64,000 nt of DNA from contig VJWN01000007.1 of the NCBI GenBank assembly GCA_007644065.1, positions 2,014,167 through 2,078,166 on the forward strand, read 5' to 3'. A model generated the notes under the pieces. It was not told where the DNA came from, did not search any database, and saw nothing but the letters and a program-made list of their open reading frames with translations. The translations under genes were made by a program, and so were the position numbers. The stretch's first letter is position 1; the number at the start of each line of letters is the position of its first letter. This document shows positions 22,549-34,567 of the stretch, piece after piece. The DNA is from Margaritispora aquatica (lineage: Eukaryota; Ascomycota; Leotiomycetes; Helotiales; Discinellaceae).

Positions 22549-25261
22549 TTACAAGTCCTTTCCAACAACCAAACCATCGCTATTTTCGTTGATCTTCACA
22601 ACTGCATTATCGCCAGTCTTCAGCTCTCCACGGATTATTTTGTCAGCAAGGCCATTACCAATTTGCTTGGAAATTAATCGATTCAACGGTCTAGCTCCAA
22701 ACTTTGGATCATATCCTCGTTCTGCAAGCCATGTGCGCACATGGTCGTCGACTTTCAAGGTGATTCTCCTGTCGTCCAATCGAGTTTGCAGCTCTTTAAG
22801 TCGAATGTCAACGATGTCCCGGAGAGCCTCGGTTGACAGACGCTTAAAGATGATGAACTCGTCAATGCGATTTAGAAATTCTGGGGCATCTGAAATATGT
22901 CAATACCTTTGCACACATGGAGTCTAAGATTAAGCTTACAACTATGTGTAACCACATCCATCACAGAATTCCTAATCTCTGGTGCGATTTCTCCATTTGG
23001 ACCTTCATGATAAGGGTGAATTGGATCGTTACCCACTAGAATGTCCGCTCCTAAATTAGAGGTGAACACTATAAGGGTGTTTCGAAAGTCTACACGGTGT
23101 CCTTGAGAGTCGGTTAAAAACCCCTCGTCTAAGACTTGTAGCAAGAGCGCCGATATGTCCCGATGAGCCTTTTCAAATTCGTCGAACAACAAAACAGCAT
23201 AAGGTTTCCTCCGAACAGCCTCTGTCAATTGCCCGGCGTCGTCATATCCTACGTAACCAGCTGGACTGGAAATGTGTTAACGATTGCTCTGTTAGATAAA
23301 AGGGGTGTTCTCGAAATACCTTCCAATTAAGCGAGATATGGTGTGCTTCTCCTGAAATTCGCTCATGTCAAATCGCACGACAGCACTTTCGGTCGAAAAC
23401 AGGAATGCCGCAATTCGCTTGCAGAGTTCGGTCTTTCCAACGCCAGTGGGCCCTAAAAAGAAGAAGGAAGCTAAAGGTCTATTCTCGCCATTCAAGCCAG
23501 CTCGCTGCATTCTCACAGCATTTGAAACAGCTGCAAGTGCTTCGTCTTGGCCTCGGACTGATTCGCGAAGGGTTGTTTCCATGTTTATTAAGCGTTCTGC
23601 ATGACCTGAAGTCAATTTCGTGACAGGAATGCCTGTAACTCGAGAAACAACTGCCGCAATATCATCGGCGGTTACGGATTCGTGGATCAAGCTGCCTTCA
23701 GTGGATGTCTTTGTCCCAGTCTCTCCCTCTAGAGGAAGTTTGGCTTCGAGAGCCGGTATGACGGAGTACCTAAGTTCGCCAGCCCTTCCGAAATTGTTTT
23801 CACGCTATGAAATTAGTCAGTGGGACGTATTCCATCATAAGCGAAAAGTCATACCTGGGCTTGCTCGAGCTCAACACGAGCCTTCTCGAGATCTTCTTTG
23901 GTTCTTTTGATTGCATCAATTTCTGCTTTCTCTTGGTCCCATTTCTCTGTTAACTTAGCAGCTTCTTCTTGGCATTCCTTGAGAGCCGTTTCTAGCTTTT
24001 CGCGTCGCTCCTTGCTAGCAATATCTGTCTCCTTTCTCAGACTTTCCAGCTCAATCTGAATAGTCATAATTCTCTGATCAAGTTGCATGATATCCTCTGG
24101 TTTTGACTCCTGCTGCAGCCTCAGTGCACTCGCTGCTTCGTCCATGAGATCAATCGCCTTATCAGGGAGAAACCGATCGGTGATGTAACGATTGCTGTAC
24201 GTAGCTGCTGCAACAAGTGCACCATCGGTAATCCGCACTCCATGATGAACTTCATATTTCTCCTTGATACCTCTCAGGATGCTGATTGTGTCCTGGATAG
24301 ATGGCTCGTTGACTTGAACAGGTTGAAATCTTCGTGCTAGAGCAACATCTATGGAAACATTAGTTCTGTACGTCCATACAAATTCATTTGGAGCAAGACT
24401 TTATGAAAAGAATGGCGAGATCCAAGTTCAGGTAAAATTAAAGAAATAGCTTGACTCACCCTTTTCAATTAGTCTATATTCGTTTAGTGTCGTAGCTCCA
24501 CAGCACTGAAGCTCGCCTCTAGAAAGAGCTGGCTTAAGAAGATTACTGGCATCAATGCTTCCCTCTGCTTTACCAAGCCCAAGTAGATTATGCAACTCAT
24601 CTACAAATAATATAGTCTTGCCATGAGAATCTTGAACCTCTTTCAGAACAGCTTTCAGTCTCTCTTCAAAGTCACCACGGTATTTGGCTCCTGCAATAAG
24701 TTGTCCTAGGTCGAGAGAGATGACACGCTTGTCTTTAATACTTTCTGGCACATCTCCTCGGATAATTCTCTGTGCTAGACCTTCTAGTATCGCGGTTTTA
24801 CCAGTTCCGGCAGAACCTATCAGGACTGGATTATTCTTGGTGCGCCGTGAAAGGACTTGTATGGTTCTCTGGATTTCTGCATCTCTGCCAATAACTGGAT
24901 CCAATTTTCCAGCTCTAGCTCTTTCGGTGAGATCAATACCATACTTTTCTAGAGCCGATTGTTCTTCTCCTTCTCCTCCAAGGTCCATGCGATGTGTGCC
25001 ACCTGGAGGTACACTGCGTCCTCGTCCATTGGCATACAATCGTATTGAAGTGGCGGGTAATAAACTCCTTGAGGATATACCATTGAGTCCAACCCGACCT
25101 TGGCCATGAGAGCTTAGGCTTGATTTACTTGCAGATGCTGGACAGGCCGATGAAGCTCTGCCATGTGTTGAAAAGCTTGATGTAAGAAGTGGTAAGCTAG
25201 TCCGAGGTGCTCGACAGGTCGCAATGCGCCGGGCAGATGACCGGATCTGTTCAGAAAGCAT
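22549..25261 (-). CDS. hsp78: Mitochondrial AAA+ disaggregase Hsp78 (ClpB type)
   Basis: An 815-residue ClpB-type chaperone of the mitochondrial matrix that resolubilises aggregated proteins with Hsp70. Exons on the minus strand are 25261-24460, 24348-23855, 23804-23320, 23265-22940 and 22889-22549, all in phase. The N-terminus is rich in Arg and Ser, as expected of a presequence. It lacks the ClpB N-domain, as yeast Hsp78 does. NBD1 has Walker A GSAGTGKT (Lys155) and Walker B VDELHN. A coiled-coil M-domain follows ([13 protein letters not shown] region). NBD2 has Walker A GPTGVGKT and Walker [10 protein letters not shown]. The length is close to yeast Hsp78 (811). The ATG at 25261 was preferred because no in-frame ATG lies just upstream. 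It is divergent from eEF1B with a 331-base shared promoter. Confidence 0.96.
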
Positions 25262-25592
25262 GATGGGAAATAAGGAGATGAACAAAACGAACGCCTTTAC
25301 AACTACAATATGAAATCACAAACTTTCCTCACTCCGGGGACGATATGTCTTATATCGTGGGCTGTTGTTAATGCTCGAACCATCGAGATTCTTCTCATCG
25401 AAAGCCCCACACCAGCCTTGTGGTAGCCTTTCTCTACTTTCCTTATGTAGTCTAGCCCAATTACTAGGGTCGAACTGCCCACTAAGAAATTCTTTCGACA
25501 GCGAAGCCTCAAGAATCATAACCCCTCCATTTCACAACAACAACAAACATTTTCCCCCCCACACATATTTCAGACACATACCTCACTTCAAA
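25262..25592. promoter_or_regulatory. Divergent promoter of hsp78 and eEF1B
   Basis: This 331-base region lies between the start codons of a stress chaperone and a translation factor. CT/CA-rich sequence precedes the eEF1B start. I looked for canonical heat-shock elements (alternating nGAAn units) and found no convincing array. Confidence 0.5.
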
Positions 25593-26714
25593 ATGGGATT
25601 CACCGACTTCGTTTCCGATGCTGGCATCACTGGTACGCCCTCCGTACTTCCAAATGAGACAAATTTTGTCTAAACGACCATCTTCGAGAATTCCAAATTG
25701 ACGTGACTCAGTCTTGAACAGCTTCTTGGAGACTCGATCATACATCGTTGGGTAAGTCATAGTTCGATTTAAGGATTTTGTCCAGCTATTGTTACATGAA
25801 TACAGTCTCTACTTGTTTTCCTTCCTTCTCCTCGCATCCTGCTACTATTATGATGAGCAAAATTGGTCCGTGTTACTGAGCGGCGTCAAGAACCGTATCA
25901 TGGCGATACACCATTGCATTTTTTGCACCTCTGAATTATCTTAAATCTTCACGCGGTTTTTATTGGCTTTCCTTGAGACAAGGCTAACAAAACAATGCAG
26001 ATATTCTCCATCGCAAGCCGATGCTGTCACCTTCAAAGCACTTCCTTCCGCACCAGACGCTGCCAAATACCCATACGCCGCGAGATGGTACAAGCACATC
26101 GCTTCATACACCGAGGAGTTCCCTACTCTCCCAGGTGATGCCTCCAAGCCATACACAGTCTATGGTCCAGAAGTCGCTGCCGTTACGCTGAACCCAGCCA
26201 AGGCACCAGCTGCTGAAGAGGAGGAAGATGATGAGGTCGATCTGTTCGGCAGTGATGACGAGGAAGAGGATGCCGAGGCTGAGAAAATCAGAAATGAGCG
26301 TTTGGCCGAGTACAAGAAGAAGAAGGAGGGAAAGACCAAGCCTGCTGCCAAGTCCGTTGTGACTATGGATGTCAAGCCTTGGGGTAAGTAAAGTACATGA
26401 CCACGAGTAGCTATATACTAACATTTAATCTAGATGATGAGACCGATATGAAGGCGCTCGAGGCTGCTGTCCGTGGCATTGAGAAGGATGGTCTCGTTTG
26501 GGGTGCTTCCAAACTTGTCGCTGTTGGTTTCGGTATCAAGAAGTTGCAAATCAATTTGATCATCGAGGATGACAAGATCGGTCTTGATGATTTGCAAGAG
26601 CAGATTGCCGAGTTCGAGGAGTGGGTTCAGTCTACTGATATCGTAAGTTCCATTACCATTAGGTTCCAAAGAAATCTCGACTAATATTTTTAGGCTGCTA
26701 TGCAAAAGTTGTAA
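25593..26714 (+). CDS. Translation elongation factor 1-beta (eEF1B alpha)
   Basis: The guanine nucleotide exchange factor for eEF1A, 230 residues, cytosolic. Exons are 25593-25632, 25712-25751, 26001-26383, 26434-26642 and 26694-26714. The first two exons are only 40 nt each and the last encodes six residues plus the stop. The N-terminal GST-C-like part ([14 protein letters not shown]) is followed by an acidic linker containing the hallmark [12 protein letters not shown]. The C-terminal exchange domain begins at VKPWDDETDM and ends IAAMQKL. Length and motifs match the family closely. Five exons in a small, presumably highly expressed gene, with a first intron in the leading codons, fit the pattern seen in fungal translation genes. 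Confidence 0.97.
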
Positions 26715-27078
26715 AGCGTTGCTTGATTCGAGAGCTTGTTCCCCTTCACGCATTTTACCCAGCATCGGTGGTCTAAAAATCACAACTTCTACTGTTAATC
26801 ACAGTACTGCATGCTTGATGAGGACATGATAATTGGCTGGATGATACGATGATCATTATGGCCGCCATAGAAATGAAAACCAAAATTCCATGACTCCAAA
26901 ATAATTCTCCTCCTGCAATGTGACCTGACCTTAAAACACTTGATAAATCTGTTGTTCCTGAATACTCCACACATTGGACGCGCTTAATAAAGTAGCCGGG
27001 CGGGAAAAGACACCATGCAGATCCGTCCATCAGCCAACTTCAAACTCCGCGTAAGATAGCTTCACCACCAACCTCAAA
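26715..27078. other. Intergenic, eEF1B 3' end to EMC5
   Basis: These 364 bases include the eEF1B 3' untranslated region and the EMC5 promoter. Nothing distinctive is seen. Confidence 0.4.
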
Positions 27079-27586
27079 ATGACGTGGATGTCAAAATCTG
27101 TTACTGGCCTAGGCTTGCTATTTCTCGCGCATGCGTAAGTGTGCCACTTCTGTTGCATGATGGTCATGTTTGCTGATCAAGCTCTGTAGCTGTTATTCTG
27201 CTTACGAGCACTCGGCACTGTACTCAACAAGTACAGCTTCCCTAGCGTCTATCACATCCCACGGCATTCCAGCATCGACAGTCGCATCTCTACCAATCGA
27301 TATTTCAATTGAGACGATCATTGCGATATTCACAGTGTGCCTCGGTCTTGTCCTGAACACTCCAGAGCTGCGACCGATACAATGGCGAGTGTGGGCGGGC
27401 AAGATTGAACGCGAAGGAGAGAAAGGATTCCTAGGAAGTGATGGACTGGTTGAGAGGGACTACATGGGCAATCCATTCAGGGCGTTGGAGAGCAGACAGG
27501 GCTTCATTGATATCCGGAAACAGAGGAAGGAGTTTGCTGAGTGGGTACGTGAGGGAGGTTCTGCTTCCGGAGCCCCCAAGGGCTAG
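27079..27586 (+). CDS. emc5: ER membrane complex subunit 5
   Basis: A 150-residue subunit of the ER membrane protein complex, which inserts tail-anchored and multi-pass proteins. Exons are 27079-27134 and 27190-27586. Two hydrophobic segments are visible: one near the N-terminus (the GLGLLFLAHACYS region, split by the intron) and one around IISIFTV-like residues 68-88. Between and after them are the family features HSALYSTS, the IDISIETII segment and the cytosolic RPIQWRVWAGKIEREG with a terminal NPFRALE..FIDIRKQRKEFAEWV. This architecture matches EMC5/TMEM32 (yeast Kre27). The gene lies on the same strand as its neighbours with normal spacing, with no sign of joint function with them. Confidence 0.85.
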
Positions 27587-28132
27587 AGAAGAGACTTTGG
27601 CATTTGGGAATGGCAAACTATCGAGGACCATGGAAAGCAGTGCAAGACAGGTATCTTCTGTTAAAAAGCAATCGTACAACGGAAGCGGGGTGGAAACATG
27701 GGGAAGAAACCAAATACCAGAATTTGGCCACATCCTTGTTCATGTGTTCTAGCCGGCTACCTTAAGCTTACTATGTGAAGGTCGAAGCAGTGTTCATTTT
27801 CTTTGTATAAATACTGGTCCACAGATTCAAGGGAAACTGACATTTGAGAACGTCTTCACGCACCACAGTCGGAGGGAAGTTCCAACTGATGTGCAAAGGG
27901 CTTCAAGAATTCTTGTTCTCATGGTGTTTGTGAAGTGCGTTTCCGATTTCTCTGTTAGGTGCTGGTGGTTGCTTCCAAAAGTGCCATGTTGTGGTTTGTT
28001 TGCTGGGCCTTCCTAAGTTGGTAGACTTACCCCTCACTACTACCAAATGTGTCTCTTGTCTGTCGGGTTGTCTTTCTTCTAAACAACACCCCGCAACTTA
28101 ATTCAGTTCGACAGAGGAACTGTAACTTCATC
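27587..28132. other. Intergenic, EMC5 to MSH5
   Basis: These 546 bases hold the EMC5 3' end and the MSH5 promoter. No further gene is supported. Confidence 0.4.
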
Positions 28133-31100
28133 ATGGGATTCAAGCGTCGCAGGCTGGATTCAAAGCAACCATCCTCTCGAGGCACAAGTTCTTCTCGTCC
28201 AACTTCATCACGTCCTGAACCATTTGCACGATTGACCTCTGTCACCCGAAGTGTAGCACGCTCAACTCCGCCCTCACTTCCACAACAGAGTAGGCTTTCC
28301 CTTCGTCCCCCAGTCTCGCAGTTCTCATTTCGATCCCACAATGAACATGTCATTCCCATCGTTGAGTCCGAAGAAGACATTCAGGCCCGCGAGGATGCGG
28401 ACGAGATGAACGAAATTGTTATGGCGATTGATATGCGGGAGAAGGGCACCATAGGATGCGCCTACTATATTGCTCGTGAGGAAAAGTTGTATCTGATGCA
28501 AGATATCAAAATGGCTGGCCTTGATATCGTTGATACCTTGAAAGTCCATGTCCAGCCTACTCTGATATTGATCAGCACTAGGTCTGATGAACAACTCGAG
28601 GGTCATCTCAGCAAGGAAGCACGCGGAATTGATCGTGGTGACGAAGCGAGTAATCTTCCCCCTTCTATCACTAGTGTCTTGTTTTGATTGCTTATGCTTC
28701 AGACGATATCTTTGGCTCTTACATTCTTGATGCTCGGGCGTCTTCTGAGTTCTTTTTCGAGCCCGCCAAAGCCAAGCTTGTCAATCTAGACCTAGATGTG
28801 AATGATGATCAGTACATGGTTTTTGCGACCCCTGAAAACGATCTAGCAGCGGATAATGGATACGATGTTGATGGTCATAATGGCGCAGTAGGTCGTAAGG
28901 GAAGATTTCTAAGACTAGCTGGCTGGATAGATATAGATAACAAGATCTCGGTATGGTTTGCCTATCCTTGCTGTACTTTTACTAAACCACGCTCAGATTG
29001 GCTGTGCTGGGGCTGTCCTTAACTATGTTGGTCGAAGAAAGAATAACGAATATCTTCCAGGTGATAGGGCTGCCTCAGACGCTTTTCGAATCCGCACATT
29101 AGAGATGTTCACACTCAATAACATGATGTTTGTCAATGCCGATACACTTGCATCTCTCCAGATAATACAATCTGAAAGCCATCCGAACACCCAGATGCAG
29201 GGGCCTTCTAACTCCGGTGCAAAAGAAAGCCTTTCTGTGTATGGCTTATTTCATCATTTAGCACGCACGCCACAAGGAAGACAAGGACTACGCCTAATGT
29301 TTCTTCGACCAAGTCTAGATATAGCCATCATTCAAGAGCGACTGACTACACTTGCAATTTTTCTACGACCAGACAACGAAACATGCCTAACAAAGCTGAG
29401 CCAAAGTCTCAGTAAGATTAAAGATATACGAACTGTTGTGATACATCTGCAGAAGGGAGCTAATGATATCTCTGGCAAAGGCAATGGTGTTAGGAGTGGT
29501 GTTTGGGCCGGCATCCAAATTTTCACTTTCCACGTACTAAAGATTCTTGAGGTTGTCCATGAATTTGTCGATGGCAATAGCCTTGCGATTTTTCAAAAAT
29601 TGTTGAGGGAAATTCAGCCTGCTCGCATTGATGAAATTGGAAAAATTATCACGGGGGTGGTGGACTTTGAAAGATCTGCTGAGCAGCATAGGACAGTAGT
29701 ATTGCAAGGCGTTGACGCTAACCTTGATAACATGAAGCATACATATGATGGAATGGATGATCTGTTGTCCGAGGTTGCCACTCGATTGGCATCTGAATTG
29801 CCCGAATGGGCTGCTCAATATGTTGAGAACTGTATCTCCTTTCCACAATTGGGTTTTCTCACTGTTGTCCCTCTAGACCCAGCCACTGGGCGAGGGAGAT
29901 ATGAAGGCGAGGGCATTGAAAATGATGTTTGGGAGAAGATGTTCGTGAGCAACGACATGGGATATTACAAGAACAAGCGTATGAAAGAGATGGATGATTT
30001 CTTCGGTGACCTTTATGGAATGATCTCTGGTAACTTGCAACACCGCTCCAGCAATCTTGGATTTCAAGACTGATAAGATTTATAGACAGAGAAATCGAGC
30101 TTGTACATGAGCTAGCAGTCAAAGTGCTCAGACATGAGAAACTCCTTATCGTCGCTTCGAATCTCTGTGGAGAGCTTGATAGCCTTGTAGCTCTGGCATT
30201 GGGAGCTCGAAAATACCGATTCAATCCGCCTCAAATGACCACTGCAAACATTATTCGCATTGAAGGTGGCCGACATCCATTGCAAGAGCTGACTGTTCCA
30301 GCGTACATTCCTAATGACTGTTGCATTGCCGGAGGTCAAGGTGATGGAAAGGAAGAGGATGGGCCACTTCCACCACGTCAAAGTCCAGACTCAATTCAAG
30401 AGAGCATTGAAATTCCAAGTATGCTGATAATGACTGGCCCAAACTTTTCAGGAAAAAGTGTTTATCTAAAACAAAACGCGTTGATTGTCTATTTGGCGCA
30501 TATTGGAAGCTTTGTTCCCGCTGATAGAGCAACAATTGGACTGACAGACAAGATTTTGACCAGAATCGCCACACGAGAGAGTATATCAAGAGACCAGAGT
30601 GCTTTCATGATCGATTTGCAGCAAATATCTTTGATGACTACTCTCTCTACTCGCCGAAGTCTAGTTGTTATCGACGAGTTCGGTAAAGGGACAAATGCCT
30701 CAGATGGTGCAGGTCTTTGTAGTGGTGTTCTGGAGTATTTTCTCAACCTCGATGTGGAGCGCCCGAAAGTCCTTGCCGCAACTCACTTCCACGAAATATT
30801 TGAGACCGGGTTTCTACCTGAAAGACCGGAAGTAACGTTTGGCCATATGGATGTTCGCGTTGACGCGCAAGCTAAAGAAGTAGAGGACCAGATCACATAC
30901 CTCTATAGTTTCGTCCAGGGCCGCAGCATATCCAGTTTTGGAACCGTTTGTGCTGTTTTGAATGGCATTGATCCGGCTGTCATAGAGAGAGCAGATGAAC
31001 TGATACTCTTGGCAGCACGAGGAGAAGATCTCATTGCGGCGTGCACAAAGGTCAGCTCAGATGAAGCACAAGACCTGGAGGATGCGGAGCAAATTGGCAG

Positions 31101-31203
31101 ACAGTTTCTTGAACAAGACTTTCCTTCTCCAAAAGGTAGGCTCTCAGTTGACTTCAATGTTCGGACAATTCTACAAAATATCTTGACTGTAGGAACGAAT
31201 TGA
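28133..31203 (+). CDS. msh5: Meiotic MutS homologue MSH5
   Basis: A 971-residue MutS-family ATPase. With MSH4 it forms the MutS-gamma clamp that stabilises Holliday junctions and promotes crossovers in meiosis. Exons are 28133-28649, 28703-28950, 28997-30029 and 30086-31203, in phase. A disordered N-terminal tail of about 95 residues, rich in Ser/Arg, precedes the connector region (KGTIGCAYYIAREEKLYLMQD). Core features include SLSVYGLFHH at the lever. The ATPase has Walker A GPNFSGKSVYLK with Lys723, the SAFMIDLQQI region, Walker B VVIDEFGKGT and ATHFHEIF. MSH5 rather than MSH4 is favoured by AGAVLNYV and the GSFVPADRA context. The mismatch-recognition domain I is absent, as expected. A functional copy suggests a meiotic cycle is retained. 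Confidence 0.92.
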
Positions 31204-32386
31204 TATGATTGGAGATGTTAGATACCAATCTGAACTTGTCACAAACATCTGTAACGTGACTACGCTTTCAACATCCCAAATATTAGGAAGAACATAGAGG
31301 AAATCATTCGTTCTCTAGTTTGTGCAGAAAGTAACAGGTAGCGTGGCAATTTTGAGGACCGTATCATTTCGTTCCTTCATTCCCAAGTAGCAAAAGCCGG
31401 TTGCGTCAAATTTCTTAACAACACAAGTTTGATCAATATTATTATAATGGCTACCTATAATGAAAATACGTCGCTCCGGTTTAACCTCATGTCATTGATT
31501 GCATAACTAAAGCTTGAGCAGATCCCAAGCGCCCGTGTCGCCATTGTTGACCGTGAGACGCTCGCGTAGTTTCAAGAATGTTTGGAGACAACGCTTCCAC
31601 AAGACCGAAGTCGTGCCACGGCCAGAACAACTTGATACGGCTTTTCTTTCTCTATTTTCTGCGGAATTTCTGCCCTGCCATACTGTCCCTGTCTTGTTAC
31701 TTGTATGTCGCAGAGTTTTGTCTCAATTTGGCTCTTGAATTTCATTTGTTCAAATTTGCAGCCTCATTTCACAGATTCGATGGTTTCCGTCCACTTAATT
31801 CTCTCACAGTGGATGAAAATTGGAATACTTCGTCACCTTTCTCACGGGTTTGTGACTTCTACACTGAAAAAGTGCGCCTATTCTTAGAAAGTGATCACGG
31901 AGCCGATCTTCTGAAGCACCAAGGACTTTCATCCCATTCCCCAACAGGGTTCCCCAAAGTATATGTATCATAAACTTCGATGGAAAACCTTCTCTCGCGA
32001 TAACTGCTTCAACTCACGTTACGCGTTCGTCCAGACTAACGCATCCCACCACCAAGTGAGAACCCGAGCCTTCGTAATCGTCAACTCAGTGGACAACACC
32101 CATGTTTGAGATTTTGTTCGAACTCTCTATGCACACTTCCGCCACTGATAGTTATGTGGCTGTACCTTGTCACGCCACTTGTGAACATTGGATATTTGTT
32201 GTGTGGAGAAGCATGTCTGGTCGTTGTCAGTGTTATAAGTATACTTTGAGTTCTGTCCTTCAGTTAACATTCAAATCATCAATATCAAGACTTAAATCAT
32301 CATAATTAGCATTCCCGTCTTAATCATATCATCACATCATCAAGTATCTATTTCATCCACACAATCAACCCTCTACCATAGCCAGA
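31204..32386. other. Intergenic, no gene seen
   Basis: These 1183 bases lie between MSH5 and the secreted protein gene. A few open frames of up to 131 codons exist but have no signal, motif or credible splice structure. Presumed promoter sequence precedes 32387. Confidence 0.4.
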
Positions 32387-32842
32387 ATGCAATTCTCGAC
32401 ACTTTTCCTTGCGGTTCTCGCAGCATGTGCTGTCTCAGCCCAGAATGTAAGTTTTATTTCTTCAAACATACGATCTACGAGCTGATGGTTTCTATAGACC
32501 ACTACGAAGGCAGGTGGCAAGGGCGAAAAGACGACAAGTATCGTCGCTACTAGTGCTGCAAATGGTGCAGCCGCAACAGGTGGTGGTGGGAACTCTGCCA
32601 ACAGCACCACGGCCACAACGAAAGCTGGTGGCGCGGGGAGAGCATCAGCAACTGCGTCAATGACGATGGCGATGGGCACGGGTACCTCTGGCTCTGGATC
32701 TAGAAATGGCACTCCATCAACGAACACTTCGACTGGAACCCCCGTCCAGGTCTCAGGGAATGCGGCAGCGGGCTTGGTGGCACAAGGCGGTGGCCTTGTC
32801 ACTATTGCGGGATTGGGTGCTATGTTTGCTGTGTTCATGTAG
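32387..32842 (+). CDS. Small secreted, probably GPI-anchored protein
   Basis: A 134-residue protein with exons 32387-32446 and 32498-32842. The first exon encodes almost exactly the signal peptide (MQFSTLFLAVLAACAVSAQN). The mature part is low-complexity Gly/Ala/Ser/Thr with many potential O-glycosylation sites and some NxT/S sequons. The C-terminus is hydrophobic (LVTIAGLGAMFAVFM) after a small-residue GNAAAG stretch, the layout of a GPI attachment signal. No cysteine is found in the mature chain and no catalytic domain. A wall or membrane-anchored surface protein is likely; the function is unknown. Confidence 0.75.
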
Positions 32843-34567
32843 AGTGTGAACAGCAGGGAAGAAAAACCGTGGAGGAGATGATAAGCTCGGGTGTTGGGTA
32901 CATATGGGAGAGGGTTGGATGGTATGAGTATGGGTACGGATTTGGGTATTGGGATACCAGGCAGTTGGAAGTTTTGGAGCACTGGGTTAGATCTCGTGTC
33001 TAGAACCGTCACGACAGCATGGCATGTTTTTGTATACACTTGGGAAGGAAGCGAAACTGGTCGTTTCTAAGTTGGAGCGGGACTCTGGCCGAGACGACGG
33101 AAGGAATTAACTTTTTTTTATTGTTTTTTAGAAAGCATTTACATGGCGTTTTTTTTTTCTCTTCAACTAGAATGTATATCTCGTTGTATTATTGAGAACA
33201 ATGAGAATTTTCGCTCTTAGTTTTTGTTCGTGGAGAGTCCTGCTGGCTGGGAAGGACCAAGTGACTGTTTTGTTTTGAGTGGAGTGTCAAACGTCAAACG
33301 GGTTGCGAGAACTCGATACTGATTTTGTTTATGCGTTGTTCGAGTCAGATGTCTCGCATATTGAAGATGCACTTACTCGCTTAACATTCACACATTAGCT
33401 TATGCAAGCTTTTGGAACAATTTTTTTATCACTTGTTATTCGTTCACGACAATTTTTGGGGGATCTTGTCAAGTTAAGTTGTGATTGTGATTGCGTCTAC
33501 AGAAATCTGTTGAATATGCATCTACCTGAGACAGGAGGACGCAACTCACATGGGAGGCTTTGGGACTGCCAATGTTTGATTGTAAATCTCACGACTCGGT
33601 TGCGGCTTATATATCAGAGCAATCCACCCTTCAATTTCTGATCGTAGTCTGAACCTTTCGTATTGGAGCGGGAGCGGCAGCCTTCCCCGTCTCATGCAAC
33701 AGCGGGTTATCAACAGTGGGAATCCGATACTGAGTGACTGCCTGTTATCGGCTTGCTTTAGCAAAAGCCGTTGTTAATACCGCAAGACGTGTCTTGCATA
33801 AGTTTTTTCTCCGAGCTTACTAAGTGAGAATCGATAGAGACAATGATTGACTTAAGAAACGAATTCCATAGCAATGATGATGATCTTGACATAGACTACC
33901 TACCTGCCAAGATATGTAATCCTTATGTCCGAAAATGATACTATCGCCGCCATGTCGGCATCCAAGCGGGAACGACCAAGATCGGCAAGCCAACGTCAAT
34001 TTAAGGTAAAGAAACATCTCCACTATTATCTAGATCCCTTCTGGCTTTCAAGCTACACGTCATCAGCGGTGAGTCTAAACCGACCAGCGCGAGAGAGAAG
34101 GCTTTTGCTCAACGGCGATATAATTCCGCCTCGTATAGATTTTGGTGCAAGCAAATTGCAGTTACGGTGGGTTTCCGTTTTCGTTGACTGCTCTCATTTG
34201 ATGAAGCAATTTTCAGCCCTGATTCACACCGGGATGTGTTTTCAATGGTTGCATCTCGGCCGATATCTTCGGCCATGTCTGCAGGATTTAAACGCCTATT
34301 TGAACTACCACTTGTGCTATCCCCTACACAAGCGTCGGGAATTAGCATGGTAAGGTCTTTTGGTGCCTGTCTGTTGCGTCTCTGATTTCAAAGCTCACAA
34401 GTGGAGCATGATATGATTGGCAGGTTTGTTTTCCCTTGGTCGATTAGCGAATTGCCCAACTCAGCTCTTTAAGTTTGATAAAGAGCCCAGGTGTGTGCAC
34501 TTTTGACGTCTTGTGTGTTGTGCTTGCGTTCATTTTTCATTCCGTATCCGTGAAGTGCTCGTCGACC
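32843..34567. other. Long intergenic region upstream of ABC transporter
   Basis: This 1725-base gap has T-rich runs around 33112-33160 and no reading frame with support. It probably holds the 3' region of the secreted protein gene and a long promoter for the drug-pump gene, as is common for regulated PDR pumps. No known pump-regulator element was identified. Confidence 0.4.

Noticed and set aside
33925..34353. 142-codon plus-strand frame upstream of the ABC transporter
   Set aside because: No domain, signal or intron context; it lies in a promoter-like region.
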